DNA of 53,111 nucleotides from Bradyrhizobium lablabi (GCF_001440475.1 NZ_LLYB01000057.1:109412-162522); one strand, 5' to 3'. Counted from the first letter of the stretch, positions 15,631 to 26,371 are shown. The notes: generated by a model not told the origin, from the sequence alone. Translations and numbers: made by a program.

Positions 15631-16758
15631 GTGAGCGTAACGCAACAACAGGTTCTCGATTCCCTCACGCAGGTGGCGTCGCCCCGCGGCGTGCCCCTGA
15701 CCAATGCCAACGTGCTGTCGGCGATCTCGGTCACCGACGGCAAGGTGTTCTTCTCCATCAATGTCGACGCCGCCGAGGCGAGAGCCTGGGAAAGCGTGCG
15801 TGCGCAGGCCGAAGCGGCGGTGCGCGCGATTCCTGGCGTTACGACGGCGATGATCGCGCTGACCGCGGAGCGTAAGCCGGGAACGCCACAGGCCGCGCCC
15901 GCGGCGCACCGGCATTCGCACGGCGTGCAACCCGCTTCCGCCCATCGCCCGGGCGCGGCCTCGCCGATGTCCAGGCAGGCGGATATTCCGGGCGTGGCCG
16001 CCGTCATCGCGGTCGCCTCGGGCAAGGGCGGCGTGGGCAAGTCGACCACCGCGCTCAATCTGGCGCTCGGCCTGCGCGACCTTGGCCTGCGCGTCGGCCT
16101 GCTCGACGCCGACATTTACGGCCCGTCGGTGCCGCGGCTGACCGGCATCAACGAGAAGCCGCAACTCGACGACAACAGGAAGATGATTCCGATCAAGTGC
16201 TTCGGACTGTCGATCATGTCGATCGGTTTCCTGGTGGAGGAAGACACCGCGATGATCTGGCGCGGGCCGATGGTGATGTCGGCGATCACCCAGATGCTGC
16301 GCGACGTGGCCTGGGGTACGCTCGATATTCTCGTCGTCGACATGCCGCCCGGCACCGGCGATGCGCAACTGACGCTGGCGCAGAACGTGCCGCTGAAGGG
16401 GGCGGTGATCATCTCGACCCCGCAGGACCTCTCGCTGATCGATGCCCGCAGGGGCCTTGCGATGTTCAAGAAGGTCAATGTGCCGGTGCTCGGCATCGTC
16501 GAGAACATGAGCTACTTCCAGTGCCCGGAGTGCGGCACGCGGTCGGACATTTTCGGCCATGGCGGCGCGCGGCACGAAGCCGAGCGGCTGGGTGTTCCAT
16601 TCCTGGGCGAGATCCCCTTGCACATGTCGATCCGGACCACCTCGGACGAAGGTAATCCGGTGGTGGTGAGCGAGCCGGACGGGCCGCATGCCGCGATCTA
16701 CCGCGCCATCGGGAGCAGGGTTCGCGACCAGCTGCAGGGCGCCATTGCCGCGGCTTAA
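15631..16758 (+). CDS. apbC: Mrp/ApbC-type Fe-S cluster carrier P-loop ATPase
   Basis: Iron-sulfur carrier ATPase of 375 residues. The N-terminal DUF59/MIP18-like domain (about 1-90) is followed by a His/Pro/Ala-rich linker, and then the ParA/MinD-like domain with deviant Walker A GKGGVGKSTT, DADIYGPSVP and DMPPGTGD. The C-terminal CPEC motif (FQCPECGT) binds the bridging Fe-S cluster in the dimer. The start is GTG 15631 with AGGAG 8 nt upstream; the longer open frame has no such signal. It matures Fe-S proteins in the cytoplasm. Monocistronic by spacing. Confidence 0.93.
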   Translation: MSVTQQQVLDSLTQVASPRGVPLTNANVLSAISVTDGKVFFSINVDAAEARAWESVRAQAEAAVRAIPGVTTAMIALTAERKPGTPQAAPAAHRHSHGVQPASAHRPGAASPMSRQADIPGVAAVIAVASGKGGVGKSTTALNLALGLRDLGLRVGLLDADIYGPSVPRLTGINEKPQLDDNRKMIPIKCFGLSIMSIGFLVEEDTAMIWRGPMVMSAITQMLRDVAWGTLDILVVDMPPGTGDAQLTLAQNVPLKGAVIISTPQDLSLIDARRGLAMFKKVNVPVLGIVENMSYFQCPECGTRSDIFGHGGARHEAERLGVPFLGEIPLHMSIRTTSDEGNPVVVSEPDGPHAAIYRAIGSRVRDQLQGAIAAA

Positions 16759-16941
16759 GCCCTGCTTATAACCCCCTATAAGACTTTGGTTTTAATCAGT
16801 GCAGTCATGCCTTTGTCGCGTTTTCGCTGGCCGACTTCCGTGTTAAAGCGCCCCCGCCAGAGCGCCCCGGAAGAGGTGGATTCGCCCCGCCGGCGGACAT
16901 GCTCCAGGAAATTGGAAACGTCCCGTCTTAAGGAGACTTGA

Positions 16942-18030
<1,089 letters not shown>

Positions 18031-18053
18031 TTACGTCTTAAGTCGTAGAAACG

Positions 18054-18086
18054 AGCCCGGCCTTCCTTGAGAAGGCCGGGCTTTTT
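18054..18086 (+). terminator. Rho-independent terminator between the two TRAP binding-protein genes
   Basis: AGCCCGGCCTTC at 18054-18065 pairs with GAAGGCCGGGCT at 18071-18082 around a 5-nt loop and is followed by TTTTT. It insulates the first binding-protein gene from the second. Confidence 0.9.
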
Positions 18087-18197
18087 CGTGTTTCCGTATA
18101 GTTCGGGATGGAAATCGGGAACCGGTTGTTCCATGCTGCCTCGCAAAGGCCTCGCCAAAGAAGGCCGCGACACGTTTCACCAGCAGGGATGGATTCA

Positions 18198-19286
18198 ATG
18201 AAAAGAAGAGATTTTCTTAAAGTGACCGGTATTGGCGCGGCCGGCGCCGCGACCTTGGCGGCACCCGCCATTGCTCAATCGATGCCGGAGCTCAAATGGC
18301 GCCTGACCGCTAGCTGGCCGAAATCGCTCGACACCCTGTGGGGTGCCGTCGAGGTGATGGCCAAGCAGGTGGCCGACGCCACCGACAATAAATTCCAGAT
18401 ACAGACCTTCGCCGGCGGCGAAATCGTTCCCGGCCTGCAGGTGCTCGATGCCGTGCAGAACGGCACCGTGGAGATGGGACACACCGCGTCCTACTATTAT
18501 TTCGGCAAGGATCCGACCTTTGCCTTCGGAACGGCGGTACCGTTCGGCCCCAACCAGCGCCTCAACCAGGCCTGGTACATGATGGGCGGCGGCAAGGAGC
18601 TGCTCAACCAGTTCTACAAGAGCTACAACGTCACGTCGTTTCTGGCCGGCAATACCGGTTGCCAGATGGGCGGCTGGTTCCGCAAGGAGATCAACACCGT
18701 CGATGATCTGAAGGGACTGAAGATGCGCATCGGCGGCTTTGCGGGTCGCGTGATGGCGAAGCTCGGTGTGGTGCCGCAGCAGCTTGCCGGCGGCGACATC
18801 TACCCCGCGCTGGAAAAAGGCACGATCGATGCGGCGGAATGGGTCGGGCCCTATGACGACGAGAAGCTCGGCTTCAACAAGGTCGCCCCGCATTATTACT
18901 ATCCCGGCTGGTGGGAAGGCGGACCGATGCTGCTCGGCATCGTCAACCTGGACAAGTGGAATTCGCTGCCGAAATACTATCAGAGTGTCATCGAGCAGGC
19001 GGGCCAGGTCGCCAACAGCTGGATGATGGCCAAATACGATCAGCTCAACCCGGCATCGCTGAAGAAACTGCTGGCGGGTGGCACCAAGCTGCACAGCTTC
19101 TCGCCGCCGATCATGCAGGCCTGTCTGAAGGCGACCAGGGAATTGTATGCCGAGACGTCGGCGTCCAATCCCAATTTCAAGAAGGTGCTGGACTCCATGA
19201 ACGCGTTCACGACCAACGGATACCAGTGGTTCCAGGTCGCCGAACTCGGCTACGACAGCTTTATGGCGCGCAATCCGCAGAGCTGA
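18198..19286 (+). CDS. TRAP transporter solute-binding protein 2 (DctP family, Tat-exported)
   Basis: Paralogue of the preceding gene, the same length (362 residues) and roughly two thirds identical by eye. It has the same Tat signal MKRRDFLKV, mature start after AIAQ, GWFRKEI, LKMRIGG and [17 protein letters not shown] signatures. Differences cluster around residues 100-145 (GPNQRLNQAWYMMGGGKEL versus [19 protein letters not shown]) and in the C-terminal third, regions that could alter ligand choice. ATG 18198 is chosen because AGGGATGGA precedes it; upstream extension is non-coding. It has its own terminator at 19328. Confidence 0.9.
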   Translation: MKRRDFLKVTGIGAAGAATLAAPAIAQSMPELKWRLTASWPKSLDTLWGAVEVMAKQVADATDNKFQIQTFAGGEIVPGLQVLDAVQNGTVEMGHTASYYYFGKDPTFAFGTAVPFGPNQRLNQAWYMMGGGKELLNQFYKSYNVTSFLAGNTGCQMGGWFRKEINTVDDLKGLKMRIGGFAGRVMAKLGVVPQQLAGGDIYPALEKGTIDAAEWVGPYDDEKLGFNKVAPHYYYPGWWEGGPMLLGIVNLDKWNSLPKYYQSVIEQAGQVANSWMMAKYDQLNPASLKKLLAGGTKLHSFSPPIMQACLKATRELYAETSASNPNFKKVLDSMNAFTTNGYQWFQVAELGYDSFMARNPQS

Positions 19287-19327
19287 TCGCCTCGACGCTG
19301 ATAGCGTCGATGGCCCCTGACAAAGTA

Positions 19328-19358
19328 AAGCCCCCGAGCGAATGCTCCGGGGCTTTTT
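19328..19358. terminator. Bidirectional terminator between binding protein 2 and dctM
   Basis: AAGCCCCCGAGC at 19328-19339 and GCTCCGGGGCTT at 19344-19355 form a hairpin with one mismatch, followed by T5 on the plus strand. It lies between convergent genes and probably serves both. Confidence 0.85.
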
Positions 19359-19380
19359 GTTTTTGGAGAATGACGCGCCG

Positions 19381-20982
19381 CTACTGCTTCGGCCCACCGA
19401 AATCGAGCGGTGGCAGTTCGATCTGCGGCACCTCGATCTTGACCTTGCTGAGATCGACGTCGAGCGGCTTGTCGAGCAGCGCCGTCACCACGACCGGGAA
19501 GGCGATCACGATCGCCACCATGATGGCCTGCAGGCCGATCCAGGGTAGCGCCCCCCAATAAATGTCGGAGCTCTTCACTTCCTTGGGCGCGACGCCGCGC
19601 AGATAGAACAGCGCAAAGCCGAACGGCGGATGCAGGAACGAGGTCTGCATGTTGACGCAGAGCATGACGCCGAACCAGATCAGCGCCGCATCGGGGCCGA
19701 CCACCGGCGCCAGCACCTTCTGCGCGATCGGCGCCACCATCGGCAGGATGATGAAGGCGATCTCGAAGAAGTCGAGGAAGAACGCCAGGAAGAAGATGAA
19801 GAGGTTGATGAAGATCAGGAAGCCCCAGACGCCGCCGGGGATCGAGGTCAGATGGTGCTCGAGCCAGACGCCGCCGGAGACGCCGAGGAACACCACCGAG
19901 AAGCAGGTCGAGCCGATCAGGATGAACACCACCATGGTGGTGAGGCGCATCGTCGACTCGTAGCCCTGCTTGATCAGGTCGCGCAGGTCCGGAATGCGGA
20001 CGGCTTCGAGGCAGAGCCAGACGACGGCGAGATAGAGTACCGCGAAGGTCAGCTTGAGCACCTTGCCTTCGCCGAGGAGAATTCCGACGATCACGGCGAC
20101 GCCGGTGGCGGCGATGCCGACGAGCAGCATCTTGTGCCCCTTGCTGCTCAGATCCTTGTGGTGGATCGCGGCGAGCACGATGGCGCCGATCGCGCCCATT
20201 GCACCGGCTTCCGTCGGCGTCGCGAGGCCGAGCATCATCGTGCCCAGCACCACGAAGATCAGCACGGCCGAGGGGATGATCCCCATCAGGCATTTGCTCC
20301 AGAGCGCCCAGCCGGTCAGCGTCCGCGCTTCCTTCGGCACGGCCGGCACGTGATGGGGCAGGAAGATTCCGAGCAGGAAAGTGTAGCCGGCGAACAGGGC
20401 GATCTGCAGGATCGAGGGACCCCAGGCGCCGAGATACATGTCGCCGACCGACTTGCCGAGCTGGTCGGCCATCACGATCAAGACCAGCGAGGGCGGCACG
20501 AGCTGGGTGATGGTGCCGGATGCGGCGAGCACGCCGGTAATGTAGCGGACGTTGTAGCCGTAGCGCAGCATCACCGGCATCGAGATCAGCGCCATGGCGA
20601 TGACCTGCGCCGCCACCGTGCCGGTGATCGCGCCGAGGATGAAGCCGACGATGATGACGGAGTAACCGAGGCCGCCGCGGACCGGGCCGAACAACTGGCC
20701 CATCGAATCAAGCATGTCCTCGGCGAGGCCGCATCGCTCGAGCACCGAGCCCATGAAGGTGAAGAAGGGAATCGCCAGCAGCAATTCGTTGGAAAGCACG
20801 CTGCCGAAAATGCGCCCCGGTATGGCCTGCAGGAAGTTGAGGTCGAAGAAGCCGAGATGGATCGACAGGAAGCCGAACGACAGCCCGAGGGCGGCCAGCG
20901 TGAAGGCCACCGGAAAGCCGATCAGCATGGCCAGAATCAAGCCGCCGAACATCAGCGGCGGCATCATTTCCAGCGTGATCAT
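19381..20982 (-). CDS. dctM: TRAP transporter large permease (DctM)
   Basis: Large membrane subunit of 533 residues with about 13-14 hydrophobic segments, longer than the roughly 430-residue dicarboxylate DctM and typical of the TakP-associated or monocarboxylate type. Signatures include GGLILAMLIGFPVAFTLA near the start, NELLLAIPFFTFMGSVLE and GSVLSN, and a long central loop (about 240-330). It couples Na+ flow to uptake of the ligand delivered by the binding proteins. The start is ATG 20982, overlapping the dctQ stop by 4 nt (ATGA), which indicates translational coupling. Confidence 0.92.
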   Translation of the reverse strand: MITLEMMPPLMFGGLILAMLIGFPVAFTLAALGLSFGFLSIHLGFFDLNFLQAIPGRIFGSVLSNELLLAIPFFTFMGSVLERCGLAEDMLDSMGQLFGPVRGGLGYSVIIVGFILGAITGTVAAQVIAMALISMPVMLRYGYNVRYITGVLAASGTITQLVPPSLVLIVMADQLGKSVGDMYLGAWGPSILQIALFAGYTFLLGIFLPHHVPAVPKEARTLTGWALWSKCLMGIIPSAVLIFVVLGTMMLGLATPTEAGAMGAIGAIVLAAIHHKDLSSKGHKMLLVGIAATGVAVIVGILLGEGKVLKLTFAVLYLAVVWLCLEAVRIPDLRDLIKQGYESTMRLTTMVVFILIGSTCFSVVFLGVSGGVWLEHHLTSIPGGVWGFLIFINLFIFFLAFFLDFFEIAFIILPMVAPIAQKVLAPVVGPDAALIWFGVMLCVNMQTSFLHPPFGFALFYLRGVAPKEVKSSDIYWGALPWIGLQAIMVAIVIAFPVVVTALLDKPLDVDLSKVKIEVPQIELPPLDFGGPKQ

Positions 20983-21518
20983 TGGGTCGGCCTCTCGTAC
21001 TTCGCATCGATCACGACATAACCCTTCAGTGCGGCGATGCGCTTGATCACCTCGGAGACGCCTTGCAGCGCCAGGAAAACGAAACCTACGGGAACGACGA
21101 GCTTGATCGGCCAGCGCAGCAGGCCGCCGGCATTGCTCGAGGTCTCGCCGACCGCATAGGCCTGCATGAAGAACGGCCACGACAAATAGCTGAGCAGCAG
21201 GCAGGACGGGATCAGGAAGAACAGCGTGCCGATCAGATCGAGCTTGAGCTGGCCGCGTTCGGACAGCATCAGGTACAGGATTTCAACCCGGACATGCTCG
21301 TTCTTCTTGAATGTATAGGAGGCGCCGAACATCACGAAGACGGCGAACATGTACCACTGCAATTCGAGCCAGGCGTTGGAAGAGTAGCCGAACGCGTAGC
21401 GGATCATGGCGTTGGCGGCGCTCACCACGCAGGCTGCGAGCACGAGCCAGTTGCAGATGCCGCCTAGTTTTTCATTGAGCCAATCGATTGAGTTACTCAG
21501 TGCCAACAATGGGCGCAT
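20979..21518 (-). CDS. dctQ: TRAP transporter small permease (DctQ)
   Basis: Small membrane subunit of 179 residues with four helices. WLELQWYMFAVFVMFGASYTFKKNEHVRVEIL (about 50-81) is the DctQ signature with the conserved tryptophan, histidine and arginine. It pairs with DctM, whose start codon overlaps its stop. The genes are convergent with two binding-protein genes, so the permease pair and its receptors are transcribed from opposite ends of the locus. Confidence 0.9.
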   Translation of the reverse strand: MRPLLALSNSIDWLNEKLGGICNWLVLAACVVSAANAMIRYAFGYSSNAWLELQWYMFAVFVMFGASYTFKKNEHVRVEILYLMLSERGQLKLDLIGTLFFLIPSCLLLSYLSWPFFMQAYAVGETSSNAGGLLRWPIKLVVPVGFVFLALQGVSEVIKRIAALKGYVVIDAKYERPTQ

Positions 21519-21898
21519 TACGCTCTCCTCGGACGCGTCATCGACGCGTGCCGGATGTCTTCATTGATATTGCGTTGCCATCCCGCGCCGGGCGACTGGA
21601 GCTGCCGCTGCGCCACCGGCGCGCAAGTTCGCTCGCGCGCGAAAAACGCGCGAGTTCGCAGCTCATTCGCAGATGCGATTGCAACGATAGTCCTCCCCCG
21701 TCTCGCGCTTCCGCCGTCTTGTCTGCAACCCTTGGGATGCAGCGGCCTGTTCCCGGCCGTGCTGGCGTGAAAGCAGCCGCACCATTTCAGCGCGCTGCGG
21801 CGGCGTCAATCGGAAAATGGACAAATTGACGCGGCGGCCAATTGGTTGGTTGGCCTGATAAATCCGCGTTTTTACGGGTGATAAGTTCGCCGGCGGAC
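21519..21898. promoter_or_regulatory. Intergenic upstream of dctQM
   Basis: About 380 bp without a convincing gene. It should hold the dctQM promoter. A perfect hairpin CTCGCGCG (21632-21639) / CGCGCGAG (21647-21654) with a 7-nt loop is the only structure I see. Confidence 0.4.
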
Positions 21899-22927
21899 TT
21901 AGCCGCCGGTCACGCTCATGTGGCGCGAGACGCTCGGGCGGTTGTGCCGGCGGTCGATGATGAAGTCGTGGCCTTTCGGCTTCAGCCCGATGGCGCGCTC
22001 GATCGCCGCCGACAGCAGTTCGTCGTCGGCGGAGGCCCGCAACGGCTTGCGCAAATCGGAGGCATCCTCGTGGCCGAGGCAGGTATGCAGCGTGCCGGTG
22101 CAGGTGATCCGTACCCGGTTGCAGGACTCGCAGAAATTATGCGTCATCGGCGTGATGAAGCCGAGTTTGCCGCCGGTCTCGGTAACGCGGACATAGCGGG
22201 CAGGGCCGCCGGTATTTTCGTCTAGGTCGGTGAGCGTGTAGTGCTGGGCCAGCCGCGCGCGCAACAATGACAGCGGTACATACTGGTCGATGCGGCCTTC
22301 GCCGATGTCGCCCATCGGCATGACTTCGATCAGCGTCAGCGCCATGCCCTTGCCGTGCGCCCATTTCATCAGCGAGGGGATTTCCTCCTCGTTCATGTTC
22401 TTCAGCGCCACCGCGTTGATCTTGACCGCCAGCCCGGCGGCGCGCGCAGCCTCGATGCCGGCCAGAACCTTGTCGAGATCGCCCCAGCGGGTGATGGCGC
22501 GGAACTTCTGCGGGTCGAGCGTGTCGAGCGAGACGTTGACGCGGCGGACGCCGCAGTCACGCAATTCGCCAGCAAAGCGTTCCAGTTGCGAGCCGTTGGT
22601 GGTCAGCGTCAGTTCATCGAGCGCGCCAGTGCCAAGGTGCCGCGACAGCGAGCGCACCAGCGTCATGACATTGCGCCGGACCAGCGGCTCGCCGCCGGTG
22701 AGGCGGATCTTGCGCACGCCCTTGGCAATGAAGGCCGAGCACAGCCGGTCGAGTTCCTCCAGCGTCAGCAGGTCCTTCTTCGGCAGGAACGTCATGTCCT
22801 CGGACATGCAGTAGAAGCAGCGCAGGTCGCAGCGATCCGTCACCGACACGCGCAGATACCGGATGGTCCGGCCGAAGGGATCGACCATCGGGCGTATCAG
22901 CTGATCGGGGGACGGGGATCCGTTCAT
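21899..22927 (-). CDS. moaA: GTP 3',8-cyclase (molybdenum cofactor synthesis)
   Basis: Radical-SAM enzyme of 342 residues that cyclises GTP to 3',8-cyclo-7,8-dihydro-GTP in the first step of molybdopterin synthesis. The N-terminal cluster motif is Cys33-x3-Cys37-x2-Cys40 (CDLRCFYC), with GGEP for SAM binding. The C-terminal cluster is FCESCNRVR followed by a third cysteine in TCLG. The C terminus ends in Gly-Gly, needed for activity. ATG 22927 is chosen; a longer frame upstream lacks support. No other moa genes are adjacent. Confidence 0.93.
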   Translation of the reverse strand: MNGSPSPDQLIRPMVDPFGRTIRYLRVSVTDRCDLRCFYCMSEDMTFLPKKDLLTLEELDRLCSAFIAKGVRKIRLTGGEPLVRRNVMTLVRSLSRHLGTGALDELTLTTNGSQLERFAGELRDCGVRRVNVSLDTLDPQKFRAITRWGDLDKVLAGIEAARAAGLAVKINAVALKNMNEEEIPSLMKWAHGKGMALTLIEVMPMGDIGEGRIDQYVPLSLLRARLAQHYTLTDLDENTGGPARYVRVTETGGKLGFITPMTHNFCESCNRVRITCTGTLHTCLGHEDASDLRKPLRASADDELLSAAIERAIGLKPKGHDFIIDRRHNRPSVSRHMSVTGG

Positions 22928-22989
22928 TCGAACTGCCTTGTAAAGAAGCTTCGTAAGAAGCCTAGCCTGCTGTTTCGCTAGCATAATCT

Positions 22990-23009
22990 AGGCACCTTGC
23001 AAGGCGCCT
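22990..23009. promoter_or_regulatory. Near-perfect 20-bp palindrome upstream of moaA
   Basis: AGGCACCTTGCAAGGCGCCT is a palindrome with one mismatched pair, about 60 bp upstream of the moaA start and just after the gene ending at 23020. It could be an operator or part of a small terminator. No T run is present. Confidence 0.35.
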
Positions 23010-23019
23010 ACAATGCGCC

Positions 23020-23403
23020 TCAGTGCGCGGGTTGCGCCGGGGCAGGGGCCGGGTTCGGGAACGGTGAGCCGGCAGCCGGCGCCGCGGCAGCCTTGGGCAG
23101 TTTCGGCTTCTTCGGCCGCATCGGCTTGCGCGCTCTCGGCGGTGGTGCGGCCGCCTTCAGTTCCGCGAATACCGGGTTGGCTCCAGGGTCGGCAGCGAGG
23201 CGAAATCGCCGGGATTGCGGATCACCTGTACCGGCAACGTCACCGGATGGAATTTCGGCACTGCAAAAGTAACGGAGAAGACGGCGTCGGGTGCGGGCAC
23301 GTCGATCGATCGGGGGGCAGATGGGTCCGAGCGAGGTCGTGGAATCCGCGCCCGGCGGCATCGATTCCAGTGCAATCGGGGCCGGCGACGATAAAATTAT
23401 CAC
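23020..23403 (-). pseudogene. Proline/lysine-rich hypothetical gene, likely frameshifted
   Basis: The open frame has coherent ends: APIALESMPPGADSTTSLGP at the start, and an Ala/Pro/Lys-rich tail with RKPMRPKKPKLPK. Its middle (about residues 35-72) is arginine-rich nonsense. In another frame the same middle reads as plausible protein with high GC3 (DVPAPDAVFSVTFAVPKFHP, then PVQVIRNPGDFASLPTLEP). This points to two compensating indels, one near the G6 run at 23311-23316 and one near 23170-23185. The GTG start lies 15 nt after the gph stop. The family is not recognised. Confidence 0.45.
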
Positions 23404-23418
23404 AATAAAATCAAGTGG

Positions 23419-24105
23419 CTAGGCCCGCGAAACCGCCTTGCTCAATCCCTCCACTGCGGCCGGCAGTTCGCGCATATGCCCGATCAGCCGGTCGGGCTTG
23501 AGTTCGGCGATCGGCACATCGGTGTAGCCGAACTCGACCCCGATCACGGGAACGCCGGCCCGCCTGGCGACGCCGACGTCAGGTCCGGCATCGCCCACCA
23601 TGATGGTCGCGCCGATATTCCCTCCGGCCCGGGCCACCGTCTGCTGCAGGATAATGGGGTCCGGCTTGGAGACGCCGAACGTGTCGGCGCCGCAGATCGC
23701 GGCAAACCGCCCGCTCAGGCCCAATTGGTCGAGCAGCCGCTTCGACAGCCATTCCAGCTTGTTGGTGCACACCGCAAATCGGCACCCCTGCGCCGCGAGG
23801 TCGTCCAGCGCCGCTTCCAGCCCCTCGAAGGGGCGCGAGGCGTCGGCGATGTGGGCGGCGTAATAGTCGATGAAATCCTTCGTGAGGCGGTTGAGCTCAT
23901 CGGTATCAACGACGCGGCCGTCCACCTCGAGCCCACGCTCGATCAGCTTGCGCGCGCCGGCACCGATCATGTTGCGCGCGGATTTCATGGGAACGGGCGC
24001 CAGGCCTTCGCGCGCCAGCACGAAATTGAGCGCGGCAATCAGGTCGGGGGCGGTGTCGACGAGGGTGCCGTCGAGGTCGAAGACAACGGTGCGGGCAAAG
24101 GTCAT
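23419..24105 (-). CDS. gph: HAD-family phosphoglycolate phosphatase
   Basis: HAD phosphatase of 228 residues. Motif I is VFDLDGTLVDTAPD with nucleophile Asp10 and acid/base Asp12, motif II is VCTN, motif III is the lysine in FGVSKPDP, and motif IV is GDAGPD. The cap domain lies at about 15-85. Such enzymes dephosphorylate 2-phosphoglycolate, a by-product of Rubisco or DNA repair; specificity is by similarity only. It is divergent from the SDR gene at 24171. Confidence 0.85.
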   Translation of the reverse strand: MTFARTVVFDLDGTLVDTAPDLIAALNFVLAREGLAPVPMKSARNMIGAGARKLIERGLEVDGRVVDTDELNRLTKDFIDYYAAHIADASRPFEGLEAALDDLAAQGCRFAVCTNKLEWLSKRLLDQLGLSGRFAAICGADTFGVSKPDPIILQQTVARAGGNIGATIMVGDAGPDVGVARRAGVPVIGVEFGYTDVPIAELKPDRLIGHMRELPAAVEGLSKAVSRA

Positions 24106-24170
24106 GGGAATTCGCTAGCGGCAGGCGTCGCGTCATGCAAGTAGGGAACTTGAAATCCGGGAGGACAACC

Positions 24171-25007
24171 ATGCGCGAGCTTGTGGGCAAGACCGCCTTT
24201 GTGACCGGCGGGGCCGGTGGAATCGGATTGGCGCTCGGGCGCGCGTTTGCGCGAGGCGGCATGAAAGTGATGCTGGCCGACATCGAGACGGAGGCGCTGC
24301 AGGCCGCCGTCACAAGCCTGCGGGAAATCTCGCCCGACGTCAGGGGTACGGTGTGCGACGTCGCCGATGCCGCGAGCGTGGAGCGCGCCGCCCAGGCCGC
24401 ATTCGACGCCTTCGGCAAGGTGCACGTGGTCTGCAACAATGCCGGCGTCGCCGCAGGTGGCGGCATCGACGATATCTCGCTCGACAATTGGCGCTGGGTG
24501 ATCGACGTCAACCTGATGGGCGTGCTTCACGGCATCAAGAGCTTCCTGCCGCACATCCGCGCGCACGGCGAGGGCGGCCATATCGTCAACACCGCCTCGA
24601 TGGCGGGGATGCAGAGCGACCTGGGATTCAGCTCCTATGGCGCGAGCAAATTTGCCGTGGTGAGCATGTCGGAAGGGCTGAGCCTTCGGCTCAAGCCGCA
24701 CGGCATCGGCGTCAGCGTGTTATGTCCAAGCTATGTGCGCACCCGCATCGGCGAGAGCGGGCGCAACCGGCCCGAGCGCTACGGCCCGGCGCAGCCACTC
24801 GATCCCGCCAGTCCGGCGGCCGCTTTGGTCGCCGAGATTGCCCGGAATATCGACGCCGGGCTTGAGCCCGACGCGGTCGCCGCGCGCGTGCTGGCCGCGA
24901 TCCGCGACGATGAACTCTACATTTTTACCCATCCCGGAAGCCGCGCCGAGGTTGAGCCGCGTTTCGCCGCCATTTTGGCCGCAATGGATCGGGTTTCACC
25001 CCCATAA
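24171..25007 (+). CDS. Short-chain dehydrogenase/reductase
   Basis: Classical SDR of 278 residues with cofactor motif TGGAGGIG, acidic ADIE after beta-2 (suggesting NAD preference), NNAG, catalytic Ser in NTASMAG, and YGASK for Tyr-x3-Lys. The C-terminal extension with HPGSRAEVEPRFAAIL is typical of the 'SDR family NAD(P)-dependent oxidoreductase' group found near acyl-CoA genes. ATG 24171 has GGGAGGACAACC upstream, so the earlier in-frame start is rejected. The substrate is unknown. Confidence 0.88.
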   Translation: MRELVGKTAFVTGGAGGIGLALGRAFARGGMKVMLADIETEALQAAVTSLREISPDVRGTVCDVADAASVERAAQAAFDAFGKVHVVCNNAGVAAGGGIDDISLDNWRWVIDVNLMGVLHGIKSFLPHIRAHGEGGHIVNTASMAGMQSDLGFSSYGASKFAVVSMSEGLSLRLKPHGIGVSVLCPSYVRTRIGESGRNRPERYGPAQPLDPASPAAALVAEIARNIDAGLEPDAVAARVLAAIRDDELYIFTHPGSRAEVEPRFAAILAAMDRVSPP

Positions 25008-25103
25008 TCCTTCTTCCGCGAGGCTTTTGGGCGCTGTTCCTGCCGGTAAAACGACGCTAGACATGCGCCCGCGGATCGGCGGATTCCTGGGAGCATCGTC
25101 AAC

Positions 25104-25802
25104 GTGGATATGGATGGACTGAAACGGCAGGCGGCGGCGCAGGCGCTGGAGCATGTGCAGGACGGCATGAAGCTCGGGCTCGGCACCGGCTCGACCGCCA
25201 AGCATTTTGTCGACCTGCTCGGTCAGCGCGTGGCCGGTGGGTTGCGCGTGGTCGGCGTACCGACCTCGGAAGCGACCCGCGCCCAGGCCGAAGCCTGCAA
25301 GATTCCCCTGACGACGCTCGATGAAGTCGACCGGCTCGATCTTACGGTCGACGGCGCCGACGAACTCGATAGCGCGCTCAACCTGATCAAGGGGGGCGGC
25401 GGCGCGCTGCTGCGGGAGAAGATCGTGGCGGCGGCCTCGGATCGCATGATCGTGATTGCCGACGATACCAAATGGGTCGATGTCCTCGGCCGTTTCCCTC
25501 TACCTGTCGAGGTGATCCCGTTCGGGCTGGCCGCAACCCAGCGGGCCATGGCGGATGCATTTGCCCAAAGCGGCGTTTCCGGGCAAATGGGGCTCCGCAA
25601 GGGCAAGGACGGCCACGTTTTTGTCACCGATGGCGGCCACTGGATTGTCGATGCCCATCTCGGGCGCATTGCGGATGCGCCGCGTCTGGCGGGCCTGTTG
25701 AGCCTGATCCCGGGTGTCGTCGAACATGGGTTATTCATTGGCCTGGCCAGCATCGCCGTCCTGGCAGGTGCCCAGGGAATTCGCGTAGTTGAGCGGCGGT
25801 AA
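25104..25802 (+). CDS. rpiA: Ribose-5-phosphate isomerase A
   Basis: Isomerase of 232 residues interconverting ribose 5-phosphate and ribulose 5-phosphate in the pentose phosphate pathway. Family motifs are [20 protein letters not shown] with the catalytic aspartate, and [11 protein letters not shown] with the catalytic lysine and glutamate. The start is GTG 25104. It is followed 23 nt later by the DUF2059 gene and then gor, probably one transcription unit. Confidence 0.93.
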   Translation: MDMDGLKRQAAAQALEHVQDGMKLGLGTGSTAKHFVDLLGQRVAGGLRVVGVPTSEATRAQAEACKIPLTTLDEVDRLDLTVDGADELDSALNLIKGGGGALLREKIVAAASDRMIVIADDTKWVDVLGRFPLPVEVIPFGLAATQRAMADAFAQSGVSGQMGLRKGKDGHVFVTDGGHWIVDAHLGRIADAPRLAGLLSLIPGVVEHGLFIGLASIAVLAGAQGIRVVERR

Positions 25803-25825
25803 CGCCGGTAATCGAGGAGAGTAGA

Positions 25826-26371
25826 ATGAAGAGCCTTTCACGGATTTTGTCGGCGACCGGCCTTGCAGTGGGGCTGGCCCTGACCGCCGTTCCGGCCGGC
25901 GCGCAGCAGAAGCAGGCCCCTGCGGCGCCTGCGACCACGCAACTCAAGCCCGGCTCGCCGGCGGCGATCGCCGCCGCCAAGGAAATCCTGGCGATGAAGA
26001 ACGCGAGCGCGATGTACGCCAACGCCGTTCCCAACCTGGTCCAGCAGACCAAGAATGTGCTGTTGCAGAGCAATCTGAACTACCAGAAGGATCTCAACGA
26101 GGTCGCCGAGATCGTCGCCAAGAATCTCGCCGGCCGCGAAAAGGAAATCGGCGACGGCATGGCGCAGGTCTATGCCAACGAGTTCACCGAGCAGGAGCTG
26201 AAGGATCTCGTCACCTTCTACAAGTCGCCGCTCGGCCAGAAGCTGCTCACGAGCGAGCCCCGTGCGATCCAGTTCAGCATGTCCTACATGAACCAGTGGG
26301 CGCAGCAATTTGCCGAAACGATCAACGGCCAGTTCCGCGCCGAGATGAAGAAGCGCGGCAAGGATATCTGA
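25826..26371 (+). CDS. Exported DUF2059 protein
   Basis: Secreted protein of 181 residues with a signal peptide (LSATGLAVGLALTAVPAGA, cleavage before QQK) and the helical DUF2059 domain, including EQELKDLVTFYKSPLGQKLL (about 132-151). The molecular function of the family is unknown. AGGAGAG precedes the ATG. It lies between rpiA and gor, a linkage I recall from other alphaproteobacteria. The stop codon region is tandemly duplicated. Confidence 0.88.
   Translation: MKSLSRILSATGLAVGLALTAVPAGAQQKQAPAAPATTQLKPGSPAAIAAAKEILAMKNASAMYANAVPNLVQQTKNVLLQSNLNYQKDLNEVAEIVAKNLAGREKEIGDGMAQVYANEFTEQELKDLVTFYKSPLGQKLLTSEPRAIQFSMSYMNQWAQQFAETINGQFRAEMKKRGKDI

Noticed and set aside
19630..21021. 463-codon open frame on the plus strand
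   Set aside because: Antisense of dctM; His, Asp, Glu and Gln-rich mirror of a membrane protein.
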